DNA of 64,000 nucleotides. Source: Liopterus haemorrhoidalis (taxonomy: Eukaryota > Arthropoda > Insecta > Coleoptera > Dytiscidae). Made by a program: the position numbers and the translations under genes. Positions 10,517 through 20,751 of the stretch are shown piece after piece (the first letter of the stretch is position 1; every line of letters starts with the position of its first letter). The stretch spans positions 39,342,606 through 39,406,605 of the forward strand of contig OZ020617.1 in NCBI GenBank assembly GCA_963971575.1. Direction: 5' to 3'. The notes below the pieces were generated by a model that saw nothing but the letters and a program-made list of their open reading frames with translations, was not told the DNA's origin and did no database searches.

Positions 10517-11128
10517 TGACAAGTAACCCATAACTGATGAATTGCTCTTACTAATTTTGTAATGGATAATAACGAAAAAATTCTTATTCAATTTTATGGA
10601 TTCCAATTATTTTTAACTTTAAAAATGATTGTGAATCGTATCTTTAAACATTAATTTCTTCGGTAGTTATCAGGACGGGGTGATTTATCTTTTTCATAAC
10701 CCGGTGGAAGTTTTCTCTATTTTACACATCGATGGACATAAAGCTTCTTTTTCGGTCATGAAGACTAAGATGTAAACAAACAGTTTCGGTTCATTTGTGC
10801 GTAAATACATTTAATCAAAATTGAAGACTTTGGTCCTTCTCTTCAACCTTCTCTTTTGTGTTGTCCAAGAATATTTTGGTCTATACGTTCTTATGTACCA
10901 GAGCACAACGACTACATTACTCAATATCTTGTTTTGGAAGCATTGTGTGATCTCCACATTGATTGGTTTGGTAAAAATCCGAAAGGGTGATGATAAATAA
11001 ACATTATTTTGTTTTAAATATAATTAAATGTTTGTATTTATATAACCAGTAATCAACCACAAATATATAAAAATCGAATATCTTAAAATAAACAAGCAAA
11101 TAAAAATACAACCAATTTCAAATAATAC
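10517..11128. other. No gene seen
   Basis: AT-rich, no recognisable coding or terminal structure before the solo LTR at 11133. Confidence 0.4.
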
Positions 11129-11132
11129 ACGT

Positions 11133-11408
11133 TGTAGCGGCTTAGTCATAAAACCCCTAACGGTTGGCCTTCGAGGGTTAGCCAGTACAAGTTGAGACGT
11201 GGTTGTGGACAGTTTGTCAAGAAGTGTATTTGAATAGTTATTGTTTTGTGAGCATTATACAGTTTTTATTGTGATTTGTGTGTGTTTTGTTAAATTTAAG
11301 GACGTAGTTTACGCTAACTGTTTCATGTTAAATTGTTTTATTCTTAGTTTAGTCCAATCATAGTTTTATCATGTAATAAAATTTTCAATAATTAATAAAT
11401 CTGTTACA
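11133..11408 (+). mobile_element. Probable solo LTR with 4-bp target duplication
   Basis: A 276-bp segment begins TGTAGCGGCTTAG and ends AATAAATCTGTTACA, so it has TG...CA borders and a poly(A) signal near its right edge. It is flanked by ACGT at 11129-11132 and 11409-11412, as expected for LTR integration. No internal retrotransposon region adjoins it. A solo LTR arises by recombination between two LTRs. Without a second copy this remains a structural inference. Confidence 0.6.
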
Positions 11409-11412
11409 ACGT

Positions 11413-11890
11413 GATATTATTATTATGGGGTTTGTCAGGTCTTGACAAGCGTCCACTAATCTCAAACTTCAGCAACCTTTTGAGCCGCGTCATACTAGAG
11501 ACTACTGGAGCTAAATACACACGACTGCATCCCAAACCCTGGCGATATGCAGCCGCGGAAATTACGCTAGATCCAATGCCCGCACAATGCGGAGTGACCC
11601 GAGCAGCACTGCTTTCTGCATCCTGCAGATCAAAGAGTTGGCAGAAGATCTGCAGACGGGAATGGACTCGATTTCCCTTCGATAGGAGGCTTTCATACCA
11701 CCCAAAACACCTACTGTCAGGACTACAAGCTTAACTTCATACACGGGATACAGCTTTCTAAGCTCGGACAAGAGGTCCATACTTGGACTGCTTTTCCTCC
11801 TCCTTGAGAGAGATATTCTTCTCAGTTGGACTTGAGAATTCGATCATAAACATCTGTTTGGTCTCGATATCCAGGGGGGTTATGTCCGGC
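11413..11890 (-). pseudogene. R2/R4-like LINE C-terminal end
   Basis: On the minus strand the reading ETKQMFMIEFSSPTEKN, then ELRKLYPVYEVKLVVLTVGV, then MQKAVLLGSLRIVRA runs to the end of the protein with one frame change. This resembles the restriction-like endonuclease C-terminal part of R2/R4-type LINE proteins. The (ATT)-rich stretch at 11413-11424 may be its 3' tail. A related, longer fragment lies at 13985-14943. The body of the element (RT) is missing, so it is a 5'-truncated, dead copy. Confidence 0.65.
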
Positions 11891-11905
11891 TTAGTGTTTT
11901 TGTAT

Positions 11906-12240
11906 TATTATTATTATTATTATTATACATTATACATTGGGCAGGCGGCTTATGCCGATAATGCCCAGAATTAAATTACAATATAAATGCTAAATGTTTT
12001 TTAACAATTAAAACAATAGATGTACATATAACACTAATACAAACAACTATACAATTTAATTTAACGTAGAGGCATCAAGTCTATTTTAGTAATTACTGAC
12101 ATTTTCAGCAGTAACAACGTTGTTGAAAGTAAAAAAGTATTCTTTACAATTTTTCTTAAATTTATGTTTGACAAGTTTGTGGGTTTGTCCTCTCAAATGG
12201 TTGACTTGACTGAACTTGAAGAATTGACTCATATCTAGCG
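11906..12240 (-). pseudogene. CR1-like LINE 3' end with (TAA) tail
   Basis: The minus strand from about 12240 reads DMSQFFKFSQVNHLRGQTHK, then KNCKEYFFTFN, resembling the extreme C-terminus of CR1-type RT proteins (xxRGHSxKL ... FFSNRVVxxWN). It is followed by a short 3' region and a trinucleotide run at 11906-11928 that forms its (TAA)n tail. It lies immediately right of the R2-like fragment. It is 5' truncated. Confidence 0.55.
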
Positions 12241-12737
12241 AATAATAATTATTTATTATTTTATATCTAAAATTATTTTATACCTTAAATGAAATCAGTC
12301 AAAGAAGTTTCATTTATTTTATACCGAAAGTTTACAATATCTTCAAGAAATACTTAACCGAAAATAATTTAATGGCAGTGACATAGTATAGACATATAAT
12401 AAAAGTTGATAAAAATTGGATTTTACATCTGGACCAAAATAAAATAAATGAAATAAACGAATAAAATCTAGAAAGTTGAATACTTGTTCAGTTCAATTTT
12501 TTTAATATTATACTTATATTATCAAAAATTATACTTCAATTTAATCATAAGTCAATAGAATAATTACTTATTAAACTTATTAAAATTTTAATTTATTTCG
12601 CCCCTATGTTTGAATTTCTATTTTAGAGTCTGATTGCTCTTTATTGTATTCTTTTGTACTTCACTGTACTTTTTTGTATCTCTTGTGTATTTGTTTTTTA
12701 TTTTGTATAAATAAAGAGATCATTATTATTATTTATA
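12241..12737. other. AT-rich; possible LINE 3' end at 12600-12735
   Basis: No coding potential. The last part, ending AATAAAGAGATCATTATTATT, looks like a LINE 3' end with an (ATT) tail on the plus strand, but there is no coding part attached. Confidence 0.35.
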
Positions 12738-12870
12738 TGTTAGGATCAGGACTAGTTCTTGAACGTCCTTTGTAATATGTTATGTTAGCAACTAAAATGT
12801 GATGACAAATACGTGACAGATTGTAAATAGACGTGGTAATAAATGCTCGTTTGTGCTTGAATCTCTGTGT
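12738..12870 (+). mobile_element. LTR-like fragment, first of two related copies
   Basis: Begins TGTTAGGATCAGGACTAG and later contains GTGACAGATTGTAAATAGAC and GTAATAAATGCTCGTTTGTG. These blocks recur in the same order on the minus strand at 61433-61581. The TGTT start and internal AATAAA suggest an LTR. I could not define its right border here. Confidence 0.45.
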
Positions 12871-13829
12871 TTTAGTTTATATTATTTGAACCGATCTGGA
12901 CTATAGAATTAATGGCACAATAAAAAATAAATAAATAAAAATGATTCAGGAATTTCCTTTGAATAGTTGGTTGGAAGGCTGTATAAACAGTGCGGTGTCC
13001 GGTTGACTTCGATCAACACCGTATCTGATCAGGCGAGACGTTACTTTCAAGAGAACGACTGCAGCACAAGTAAATATTGTTTTGTAATTTAAACATTAGA
13101 GTTTATTATTATTGTGATATAGATCAGTAGTACTACTGTTCTCGACGAGACTACTGTGGTACGTTTATGTAATTTTATTTCTCATTATATAATTTTTGCT
13201 TTTACCGGAAAAACTTTGTAATTTGCACTTGAAATAATTTTTAATAGGAGTTGTAACCGGAAGATAAAACGCAGTTACACTAATCTAAACTTATATTAAT
13301 TTTCAACTTCTTACTTAACAACATTAACAACAAACTAAAAGTATAGTCATTTCAAAACTATAATCCACAAAGTTCAACATTCTAAAATTTAACAAAGTTA
13401 AATTACTCCAGTTTAAGAATAACAAACTTTTACATTTGATCAAAAACAGAAACGGAAAAGCTTGGATAAATATGATTAAGGATGAATTGAAACTATATGA
13501 TACGTCAAGAACGATGTTAGATAAGAATGAAAGAAATGGGGATTGGAGAGAATGATATAATATAGTGAATATGTTAGCCTTTCCGAGAATAAACCCAATA
13601 TCAGAAAATCGAACAAATATACGAGATATTTGTTTTTGCTACAACAGTATAGAATATCTATGAATTTCATGTTTGTTACATAACATTTCATAATTGAAAC
13701 AAGATAAAATGAGGAACTTTTAAGTCATAAATACAAATTTCATTCTTATATTTCTACGTGGTAACAATAAATGAGAAGATGAATTTTGTTGTAATTTTGT
13801 ATATTTATTAAAATATTTCATAAGCACAG
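12871..13829. other. Mostly unrecognised; weak LINE-like piece at 13452-13550
   Basis: Most of this kilobase has nothing recognisable. The plus-strand reading WINMIKDELKLYDTS then NERNGDWRE near 13462-13550 vaguely resembles a LINE C-terminus but is too short to call. The minus 71-codon frame here is its shadow. Confidence 0.3.
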
Positions 13830-13985
13830 TATCTTGGATGAGGAAGGAGCTGAGTTGGGTTGCTCGTTCAGCCCTACACTGTTTTCGGTTTATAAGTCAG
13901 ATCTGGAAGGCTTGCTTAAAAGAGCAGAGACGTTGTATAAAAGGCAGGTAGTTGGTATAAAAGTAGGCAGTATTAAGATATGGCC
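13830..13985 (+). pseudogene. LINE RT fragment around motif B
   Basis: The plus strand reads DEEGAELGCSFSPTLFSVYK, then VVGIKVGSIKIW, which resembles GVRQGCxLSPTLFNxY ... GGVxVGxxKIW, the stretch from RT motif B towards the missing catalytic YADD. It ends at the junction with the oppositely oriented R2-like LINE at 13985. Confidence 0.5.
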
Positions 13986-14943
13986 TTGACGGGTGGCAGA
14001 AGATCTGCAAGCGGGAATGGACTCGATTTCCCTTCGATAGGAGGCTTTCATACCACCCAAAACACCAACTATCAGAACTACAAGCTTCTTTATACCCTGG
14101 AAACAGCTTTCTAAGCTCGGACAAGAAATCCATATACCTGGACCTCCTTTCCTCCTCCATAAGAGAGAGATTCTTCTCAGCTGGACTTGAGAATTCGATC
14201 ACAAATATCTGTTTAGTCTTGATATCTAGGAAGGTTATGCCCAGCTTAGTGGCTGTCGGTAACCTCAGGGTGGGAAAGGAATAATTTTAATAAATGCGGC
14301 ACTTGGAATTTTCCACCACCATGTCAGAAGGAACGTATGGTTTAACCCGTATTTGGTCAATACCATAGGAATGTCTAAGGTGGTAGTAGAGCACGCGGAG
14401 AGCAGGATTAGGTCGAGACACGTAGCTCCACGCTGCAAGAGATTGACAAGCAGACATAATGAGCATAATGGTTTCAGGATGGTGGTGGCACAACCTACAA
14501 AGTGTGGACTCATTGAAATATGCGGATCCTGTATGCTAAAGAATTTATAACACTATCCTGCTATGCAAACACAAAACCATCCAAGTCTGATCTCAAACCA
14601 GCAGACTTAAGAAACGAGAACGTGAGTTCGGTTGACAACTCTAGACTTTTAATATGTTTGAAGAACACAGAGTGCATACTTTTTCTCGTGTTCTTTTGAC
14701 ACCATGTCTATCTTCCCTCGTGTCATTTGTAACTCTGTTGTAGTCTTCCCGAGAGAGTTGTACTCCAGCGTTTTCTCTGACGGGACTCAAGTCTGCTAGG
14801 TTAAATCGCGTTGCAGCTCTTCGCATTGCCTGGTAAAGAAACGCCCCTTGGCCACTAAAATCGTGCTCACTAACGAATTGTAATAGTTGGTCCTGACTTC
14901 TGAGGTTATTGTTAGCTGTAACCAGGACGAAGCGGTCGTGCAA
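13985..14943 (-). pseudogene. R2/R4-like LINE, C-terminal third, frameshifted
   Basis: On the minus strand, about 14943-14641 is an open 100-codon piece (QAMRRAATRFNLADLSP) of unrecognised detail. Next, about 14510-14290 reads CHHHPETIMLIMSACQSL and then YVSRPNPALRVLYYHLRHSY. This Cys/His motif is of the kind found between the RT and the C-terminal endonuclease of R2-like proteins. Then about 14200-13990 reads FVIEFSSPAEKNLSLMEEER and DFLSELRKLFPGYKE, homologous to the copy at 11413-11890. Frame changes occur near 14500, 14260 and 14090. It is a dead copy of a longer version of the same family. Confidence 0.65.
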
Positions 14944-15111
14944 ATACTCCAGATTAAGTATTATTATTATTATAAGATTAATAAATAAAACACTCGGTAA
15001 GTTTCACAAATATAAGTTTAATATTACTCTATACGTATTTCGGCAGTGACGCCATCTACAGTTCAAATTACAAACTAAACTTATTTTTTTAATAGATACA
15101 TTCAGTGGGTA

Positions 15112-16013
15112 CAAATATTAATGGTAGGGAATACAAAAGACCTAGGTATTTTGTTAGACAGTAAGCTTAATTTCGACAAACATATTGACAATATTTGTAT
15201 AAAATCCTACAAGCTACTTGGATTCATTATAAGATCATGTAAATTTTTCAATAATTTAAAAACAATTATTATTTTGTACAATTCCTATGTTTTAAGTAAC
15301 TTAAACTATTGTAGCTCAGTATGGAACCCCCAATATATTACTCACAAAATAAGACTTGAAAGAGTTCAAAAAAAGTTCACTAATTATCTATGTTACAAAT
15401 TTCCACTGACTGATCGTTCGTACAATTCCAGGTGTAAATACCTAAATATAATGTCATTAGAAAACAGGAGAGAGATTACCGACATAATGTTTTTAAAAAA
15501 GATATTAAATAATTATATCGACAATTCAGAGTTATTAAGTAAGATTCATTTCAATCTCCCTACTAAAAATTTACGTATATATAACTTGTTATACCAACCT
15601 TTTGCTAGAACCAATTTCTTGCTGAACTCGCCAATGCATCGGTTAGTATCTACATTTAATAGTAACTGCCCTAATGTAGACATATTCTATGATTCAAATC
15701 AAATTTTCAAAAACAACTTAATAAGTAAATTTCTTTCAAATTCGTAATTAATTCCAAGAGTGTTCAATATTTGTACGTAATATTAATTAATTATATAAAA
15801 TCTATATGTAATATTGTATGTAATATTGTAAATGTAATATGGTTATACGATTCATCCATATGAATTCGTTTGTTTTATATCTATGTGTATGTATTTCTAT
15901 ATTGTTTTAGATAGAAATCTTAAGAACTCATTATATATTAATTGTAGTCGTACTTATTGGGTTCGACCTGTGTACGATTCTAAAATTTACATAAATAAAA
16001 TAAATAAATAAAA
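15112..16013 (+). mobile_element. 5'-truncated CR1/Jockey-like LINE with short-repeat tail
   Basis: Coding sequence starts abruptly at about 15112 and is followed by a 3' region of about 260 bp and an AAAT-type simple tail at 15990-16013. This is the form left by incomplete reverse transcription from the 3' end. A related element of a different family lies on the minus strand at 33784-34716. Confidence 0.75.
15121..15747 (+). pseudogene. C-terminal part of a LINE reverse transcriptase, still open
   Basis: A 208-codon open frame. It begins VGNTKDLGILLDSKLNFDKH, which is the xVxDLGVxxDSKLxFxxHI block downstream of the RT catalytic motif. It continues through the Cys-containing YVLSNLNYCSSVWNP block (like LxYASxVWxP) to the natural C-terminus. 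RT motifs A to D and the endonuclease are missing. The listed Met is internal to the original protein. The frame is intact over its whole length, so the insertion may be fairly recent or lightly mutated. It has no enzymatic activity by itself. Confidence 0.8.
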
Positions 16014-16572
16014 ACAAGTATACATTATTATTATTATTTTATGTGGCATAAAATACAAGATTTTCTTGTAGATTATGGGCAAATTTTTATTTTTAAAAGT
16101 TGATATTTTGACGCGATTTTTTGTGAAAAATATTTGTGTTTTTATTTATTTTAAACCTGGAAAACCCTATTATGAGTGATATTTAATATTTCACATCCAT
16201 TTTTTAGATATAATATATATAAAAATATATACATTTTTAATTTAAAATTAATGTAAAAGTCTTGCTTTGTATGACATTAACTATTGACGTAATCCGATAT
16301 ATTTTTATTTAAAATTGAAATGAAAATTTAAATTGAACATTTGATACGATACCAATGCGTAGAGGATTGAAATCAGGAATTTAATCATATATCCAGAAAT
16401 TCTAGTTGGAGATTTATTGTTTTTCTTACATCGATATTATTAAGGCGAACTTCTATATAATATGGCAGGGCATACATATTGTAGAATCGCTTGCTGGTTC
16501 CAAAACCTTGCGTAATTTAAATCACACACTACAGTATAATTAAGTAAAAGTAAAACATCACAGTTCGCACAA
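16014..16572. other. No gene seen
   Basis: AT-rich DNA, no open frame with a domain and no inverted termini. Confidence 0.4.
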
Positions 16573-16689
16573 GTTTCTCATACAAAACTAACAATCTGAA
16601 ATAAAATTAGTAACAATCTGTACATCAAATTTTACAGTAAATCTATCTAATAGTATATTATTGTAATATTTTTTTTATGGAATTGTATA

Positions 16690-16809
16690 CAGGGCTTATT
16701 TTACGCATGGGTAGACGAAACAACTGCCGAGGGTCCGTAATAAAAAATTAATTATTAATGGTCCGCCGAAATTTTTTCCAGGGCATCGTAAGTCGTAAAA
16801 TAGGCGCTG
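16690..16809. mobile_element. 120-bp hAT MITE with perfect 8-bp target duplication
   Basis: Ends are CAGGGCTTATTTTACG and, reverse complemented, CAGCGCCTATTTTACG. The 8-bp duplication ATTGTATA flanks it at 16682-16689 and 16810-16817. TIR starting CAG and an 8-bp duplication are diagnostic for hAT. It is non-coding. Confidence 0.85.
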
Positions 16810-16817
16810 ATTGTATA

Positions 16818-17853
16818 TATGTAATGGACCAACTCGTTAATTCGGGCAGTACTCGCAATGCCCTGACATTATGAATAATGCCCAAAACAATCGGGCAAGA
16901 TAATATATATATATTTTTATATAAAATATTTTATTGCCAGGCAATTAAAGTACAAATTTAAAAAAATAAAATTACATAGTGGTTATACATATGCCTAATT
17001 GTATTTCTATGTATTCAAGTATAAATATTTTATTATTTTTTAACAATAGTGTTTAATACTATGTTACCACACACAATTAGTTACGCCGGGAAAAAGGGCA
17101 AAACCCAGCACTTTGTGGCAAGATAATAAATATGTATGTATGTATTATATTTTATCACATTGACTGGTCATTATAAATAGTGCTACAATATTGCTGGGCA
17201 CTTTAATAATGTTGACGGTTATTAGTTTCCTACCTTCGTTTATTTTATTACTCGAGTACCTAAGGTTGTATTTTATTTAACTATTATTAATAATTATTAT
17301 TGAGTTGTTTATTTCTTAATGGTTCTGCAGTTACTGATTAATTTTGTTAAATTGATAATACGCAAGTAAAGGTTCAATACGTAAATAAGAGAAAGTACTA
17401 AATACAAACAAAAAAAAACTAATGCCAAATAAAGTTATTAAGTTGGTTCTCTTTGTTCCTTAATAATTATTATTGTTAACTTCTTAAAATTTGTTTTTTT
17501 TTTTACATTGGTACGAATTTATTTTATTACTTGAGTACCTAAAGTTTTATTTTCTTCATTTATTTTTAATATTTTTTATTTTGTTGTTTATTTTTTAATG
17601 GTTCTGCTATTGCTGCTTAATTTTGTTAATTTGTTAATACGTTTGTAAAGGTTTAATACGTAAATAAACAAAAGTTATTTAAACAGAAATTGCTTTAATC
17701 ACCCTACCCAACGGTTACAGAGCTGTATTCATAATGTCTGGGCAATTTAATATTTTTTGTAACATTTATTATCTTGCCCGGTTGTTTGGGCATTATTCAT
17801 TATGTCAGGATATTGTGAATACTGCCCTATTTTTCACTTGGTCCATAACATAT
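16818..17853. mobile_element. Long-TIR non-autonomous element (about 90-bp arms)
   Basis: 16818-16905 and the reverse complement of 17769-17853 share ATGGACCAA, GGGCAGTA, CCTGACAT, TGAATAATGCCCAAA and CGGGCAAGATAATA in the same order. Inside, 17231-17400 and 17512-17670 form a diverged direct repeat containing GAGTACCTAA and AATGGTTCTGC. No transposase gene is present. The superfamily is uncertain; TA-rich flanks hint at TA insertion. Confidence 0.7.
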
Positions 17854-18001
17854 ATAAGAATTGAATTATAGACGCCATCTTGTAAAAAAACTGACACATA
17901 CTTGAGTACGGCGTAGAAAATTGTAGCTAAAGCTTCATTCTACAAATATGTTTGGAGCTATTTTGTTCTATTTTGGAAATTACTAAGGGATAGTACTGGA
18001 C

Positions 18002-18266
18002 CAGTGGCGGATCTAGCTTTTTGGGGGCCCAGGGCTTAAAAATACCAAGGGGCCCTACACATGCTCTTCACTTATGTTGAATATTCTCCTCCTGTTGAAA
18101 AGTTCCTCACCTCCCAAATCTAAGTGAAGAGCAAAAAATAAAGGTCCTCACCTCCCAAATCTAAGTGTGAAGAGCAAAAATGTATATATCCAAGAGGTTG
18201 GGGACCCCTTGCGGATCCGGGGTCCAGGGCTTAAGCCCTATTAGCCCATATGTAGATCCGCCACTG
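18002..18266. mobile_element. 265-bp hAT MITE with near-perfect 8-bp duplication
   Basis: Begins CAGTGGCGGATCTAG and ends TGTAGATCCGCCACTG, exact inverted repeats over the outer 14 bp. Flanks TACTGGAC (17994-18001) and TACTGGTC (18267-18274) differ at one base. An internal tandem duplication of about 36 bp (CTCACCTCCCAAATCTAAGT, twice) lies at about 18107-18180. Part of the 97-codon minus frame at 18231 overlaps this MITE and is not a gene. Confidence 0.85.
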
Positions 18267-18324
18267 TACTGGTCCCAAAACTTGTATAATACATATATAT
18301 GATCTACTCAAAATAGAAGCAGTA

Positions 18325-18860
18325 CAATAGTCCATATGCCGACGACACAGCCTTACATACATCTTCTTGACGTCTTCAAACATTTCAAAACCGATTAGAG
18401 AACACCTTACATAAAATATTTTAATAAACGGAAAATAAAAATTAATGTTGATAAAACCGAATTCATAATATTCACTAAAGGGAGACCAAACACTGCTAAC
18501 AATTGCAAATACATGACGAGGCAATAAATTACAAATAAATCTGTAAATTAATGTGATGATGTGAAATATTTGGAAGTGATTTTTGATAATAAATTAACAT
18601 TTTCAAAATATTAAAATAAAATAAATAAAGCAAAAATATAAATTTTTTTATTTCCAATTTTTAGTAGAACTTAAAAATTAAATTGGATTTACTTGGCCAA
18701 TGCCCACTAGATCTAGAAAGTTATCCATATTAAGAGATTCCATTCGTTCGGATATTGTGAAAGAAATATGGTTCTTTCAATCGCACTTCTTCCAATATTG
18801 CAGTGGAAGCGCTCCAGATACAAAACACATGTTTATCTGAATATATTCAAATATAACAAA
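18325..18860 (+). pseudogene. Jockey-like RT fragment with YADD motif
   Basis: The plus strand reads PYADDTALHTSS at about 18335 (RT motif C), then, with stops and a frame change, KINVDKTEFIIFTK and VKYLEVIFDNKLTFSKY, the thumb-side blocks of Jockey-type RT. About 18690-18860 has weak similarity to the downstream region. The N-terminal RT motifs and the endonuclease are missing. Confidence 0.7.
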
Positions 18861-19006
18861 ATAAGGTAAAAACTAGGGACCTAACGTGGATACGAGTATC
18901 TCAAATACGTTATTAGAAGTTTATCAGTTCTCTGTCGATTAATTGGCATGTAAAGTCTTGTGAATTATAATATATAAATACATAACACGACCAGTTCTCA
19001 CTTATA

Positions 19007-20050
19007 CCCTTTTCACACTAGATCTTTAAGACGAGTGAACTTAAAGTTCACCGATGTTTAAGATCGGTATGCTTTCACACTTGATGTTTAAATCTCTGGT
19101 GCTGTCATCAGCTACAGTAATTTTGTCCTTAAGTTACCGTCATGAAATTACCAGTTTTGAACTGTCTGCGCAGACGCACATTTTGAATTATTATAAACAA
19201 TTAAGGATATTTCATTTCATTCTACAATAAAGACACTACAATAAAGAATATATTACACCTGTATTAACATGTAAGTCGATACATTTTATCTCATTTATTG
19301 TAGCTCTGTATTTTATTAAACACATTATTAAAATAAATAATTTTATTATAACAATAAGTATAAACTTCTTATAACGTCGATATAATACAGTATCCTTGTT
19401 TATGATAATATAAAATGTTGATAGCACAAATTCAAGGAGTATTTTCTTATAATAGAAATTAAGTTGGCAATGCGTACGAAGTTTAAGACGCAGATCTCTG
19501 TCTTAAATATCGCTTGTATTTAACCGAGGCCATACGGTTTCACATTAGCGTTTAAAGATACATTCACTTTAACATCTTGTTACCGTCATGAAATTACCAG
19601 TTTTGAACTGTCTGCGCAGACGCACATTTTGAATTATTATAAACAATTAAGGATATTTCATTTCATTCTACAATAAAGACACTACAATAAAGAATATATT
19701 ACACCTGTATTAACATGTAAGTCGATACATTTTATCTCAATTATTGTAGCTCTGTATTTTATTAAACACATTATTAAAATAAATAATTTTATTATAACAA
19801 TAAGTATAAACTTCTTATAACGTCGATATAATACAGTATTCTTGTTTATGATAATATAAAATGTTGATAGCACAAATTCAAGGAGTATTTTCTTATAATA
19901 GAAATTAAGTTGGCAATGCGTACGAAGTTTAAGACGCAGATCTCTGTCTTAAACATCGCTTGTATTTAACTGAGGCCATATGGTTTCACATTAGCGTTTA
20001 AAGATACATTCACTTTAACATCCGATCTTAAAGATCTAGTGTGAAAAGGG
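19007..20050. mobile_element. 1044-bp MITE with internal tandem duplication
   Basis: Starts CCCTTTTCACACTAGATCTT at 19007 and its reverse complement ends at 20050. TA flanks both ends (19005-19006 and 20051-20052). The subterminal DNA is full of related hairpin phrases (TTAAGATC, GTTTAAGA). No transposase is coded. The two 63-codon minus frames inside are the two copies of the duplication, not genes. Confidence 0.75.
19133..20024. repeat. 446-bp tandem duplication, about 99% identical
   Basis: 19133-19578 and 19579-20024 are head-to-tail copies with about five differences (for example TCTCATTTATTG against TCTCAATTATTG). The period of 446 bp makes this a recent segmental event inside the MITE. 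Confidence 0.92.
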
Positions 20051-20279
20051 TATTATTCTTGCCCAGCCTGGAAGTAAACTTGTTTGTCAAATATAAATAG
20101 CCTCCAAGCCGTTCAAAACACATGTTGACATGTTATAGAGAGTTATCTTAAATATGCACACATTTTGAAAATGCAAAAGGAAACAAATATTCCATATAAG
20201 AATGAAAGACAATTAATAAAAAACGAATCAATTAATAATACATAAGGCGCTAGGAAAGTTTTGAGATATTGGCTTACTT

Positions 20280-20750
20280 TTTATACTTTTGGAGTTTCTT
20301 CGTCTTCAAAGAGCCATTATCTTGTTTCTAGACTTTAATGGCACATCGTAATAATAAAGCCATGTTTCGTCCTCCAGATATCTGTTCACATATTTCGAGT
20401 GTCCCATTTCAAAAAAATTTAAACATTTTTCGACACCATTCAACTCCCATTTGTATTTGTGCATCTGTCAGGTTGTTGGGTACACACACTTTCCTAACTT
20501 CCAAATGGTCGCCAAGAATTGAACGGATAGCTGGTTCAATGCACCAGCACTCCTCTATCTGCGTGTATGTAATTCGCCTATTTTCATCGAGCAGTTTTTT
20601 AACCGCAGCAATATTTTCAGGAGTAACTATTTCACGGGGCTTTCCTGGATTAGGATTATCATCTAAGTTAAAAATTTCTCTTTCAAATTGTGTATACCAA
20701 AGAAACACTGTGCTCAGTATAGACAATTCTTGGTAAAAATACTTTGCCAT
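20280..20750 (-). pseudogene. Mariner-A transposase, N-terminal part
   Basis: The 113-codon open part at 20409-20750 reads LWYTQFEREIFNLDDNPNPG (mariner WYxxFxxGxxSxxDxPRPG), RITYTQIEECW (RxTxxEIA helix-turn-helix) and NNLTDAQIQMGVEWC (LTxxQxxxRVxxC), the linker before the catalytic domain. Below 20409 it continues out of frame with EDETWLYYYD, corresponding to the GDETW(I/V)xxYD block that holds the first catalytic Asp. The rest of the catalytic domain is deleted. Confidence 0.75.
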
Positions 20751-20751
20751 C

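Larger units (their letters stand above)
16573..17993 (+). repeat. Copy of the 49562 foldback family, split by two insertions
   Basis: 16573-16681 (GTTTCTCATACAAAACTAAC and following) matches the arm at 49562, and 17860-17993 (GACGCCATCTTGTAAA, then AGCTAAAGCTTCATTCTACA) matches 49690-49830. Everything between is a hAT MITE (16690-16809) and a long-TIR element (16818-17853) that inserted side by side into this copy. Confidence 0.65.

Noticed and set aside
13005..13080. Possible hammerhead ribozyme core (CTGATCAGGCGAGACG)
   Set aside because: The invariant CTGATGA and GAAA boxes are not both present and stems I and III do not pair.
19236..19873. Two nearly identical 63-codon minus frames
   Set aside because: They are the two halves of the 446-bp tandem duplication, AT-rich and without domain; identity reflects recent duplication, not selection.
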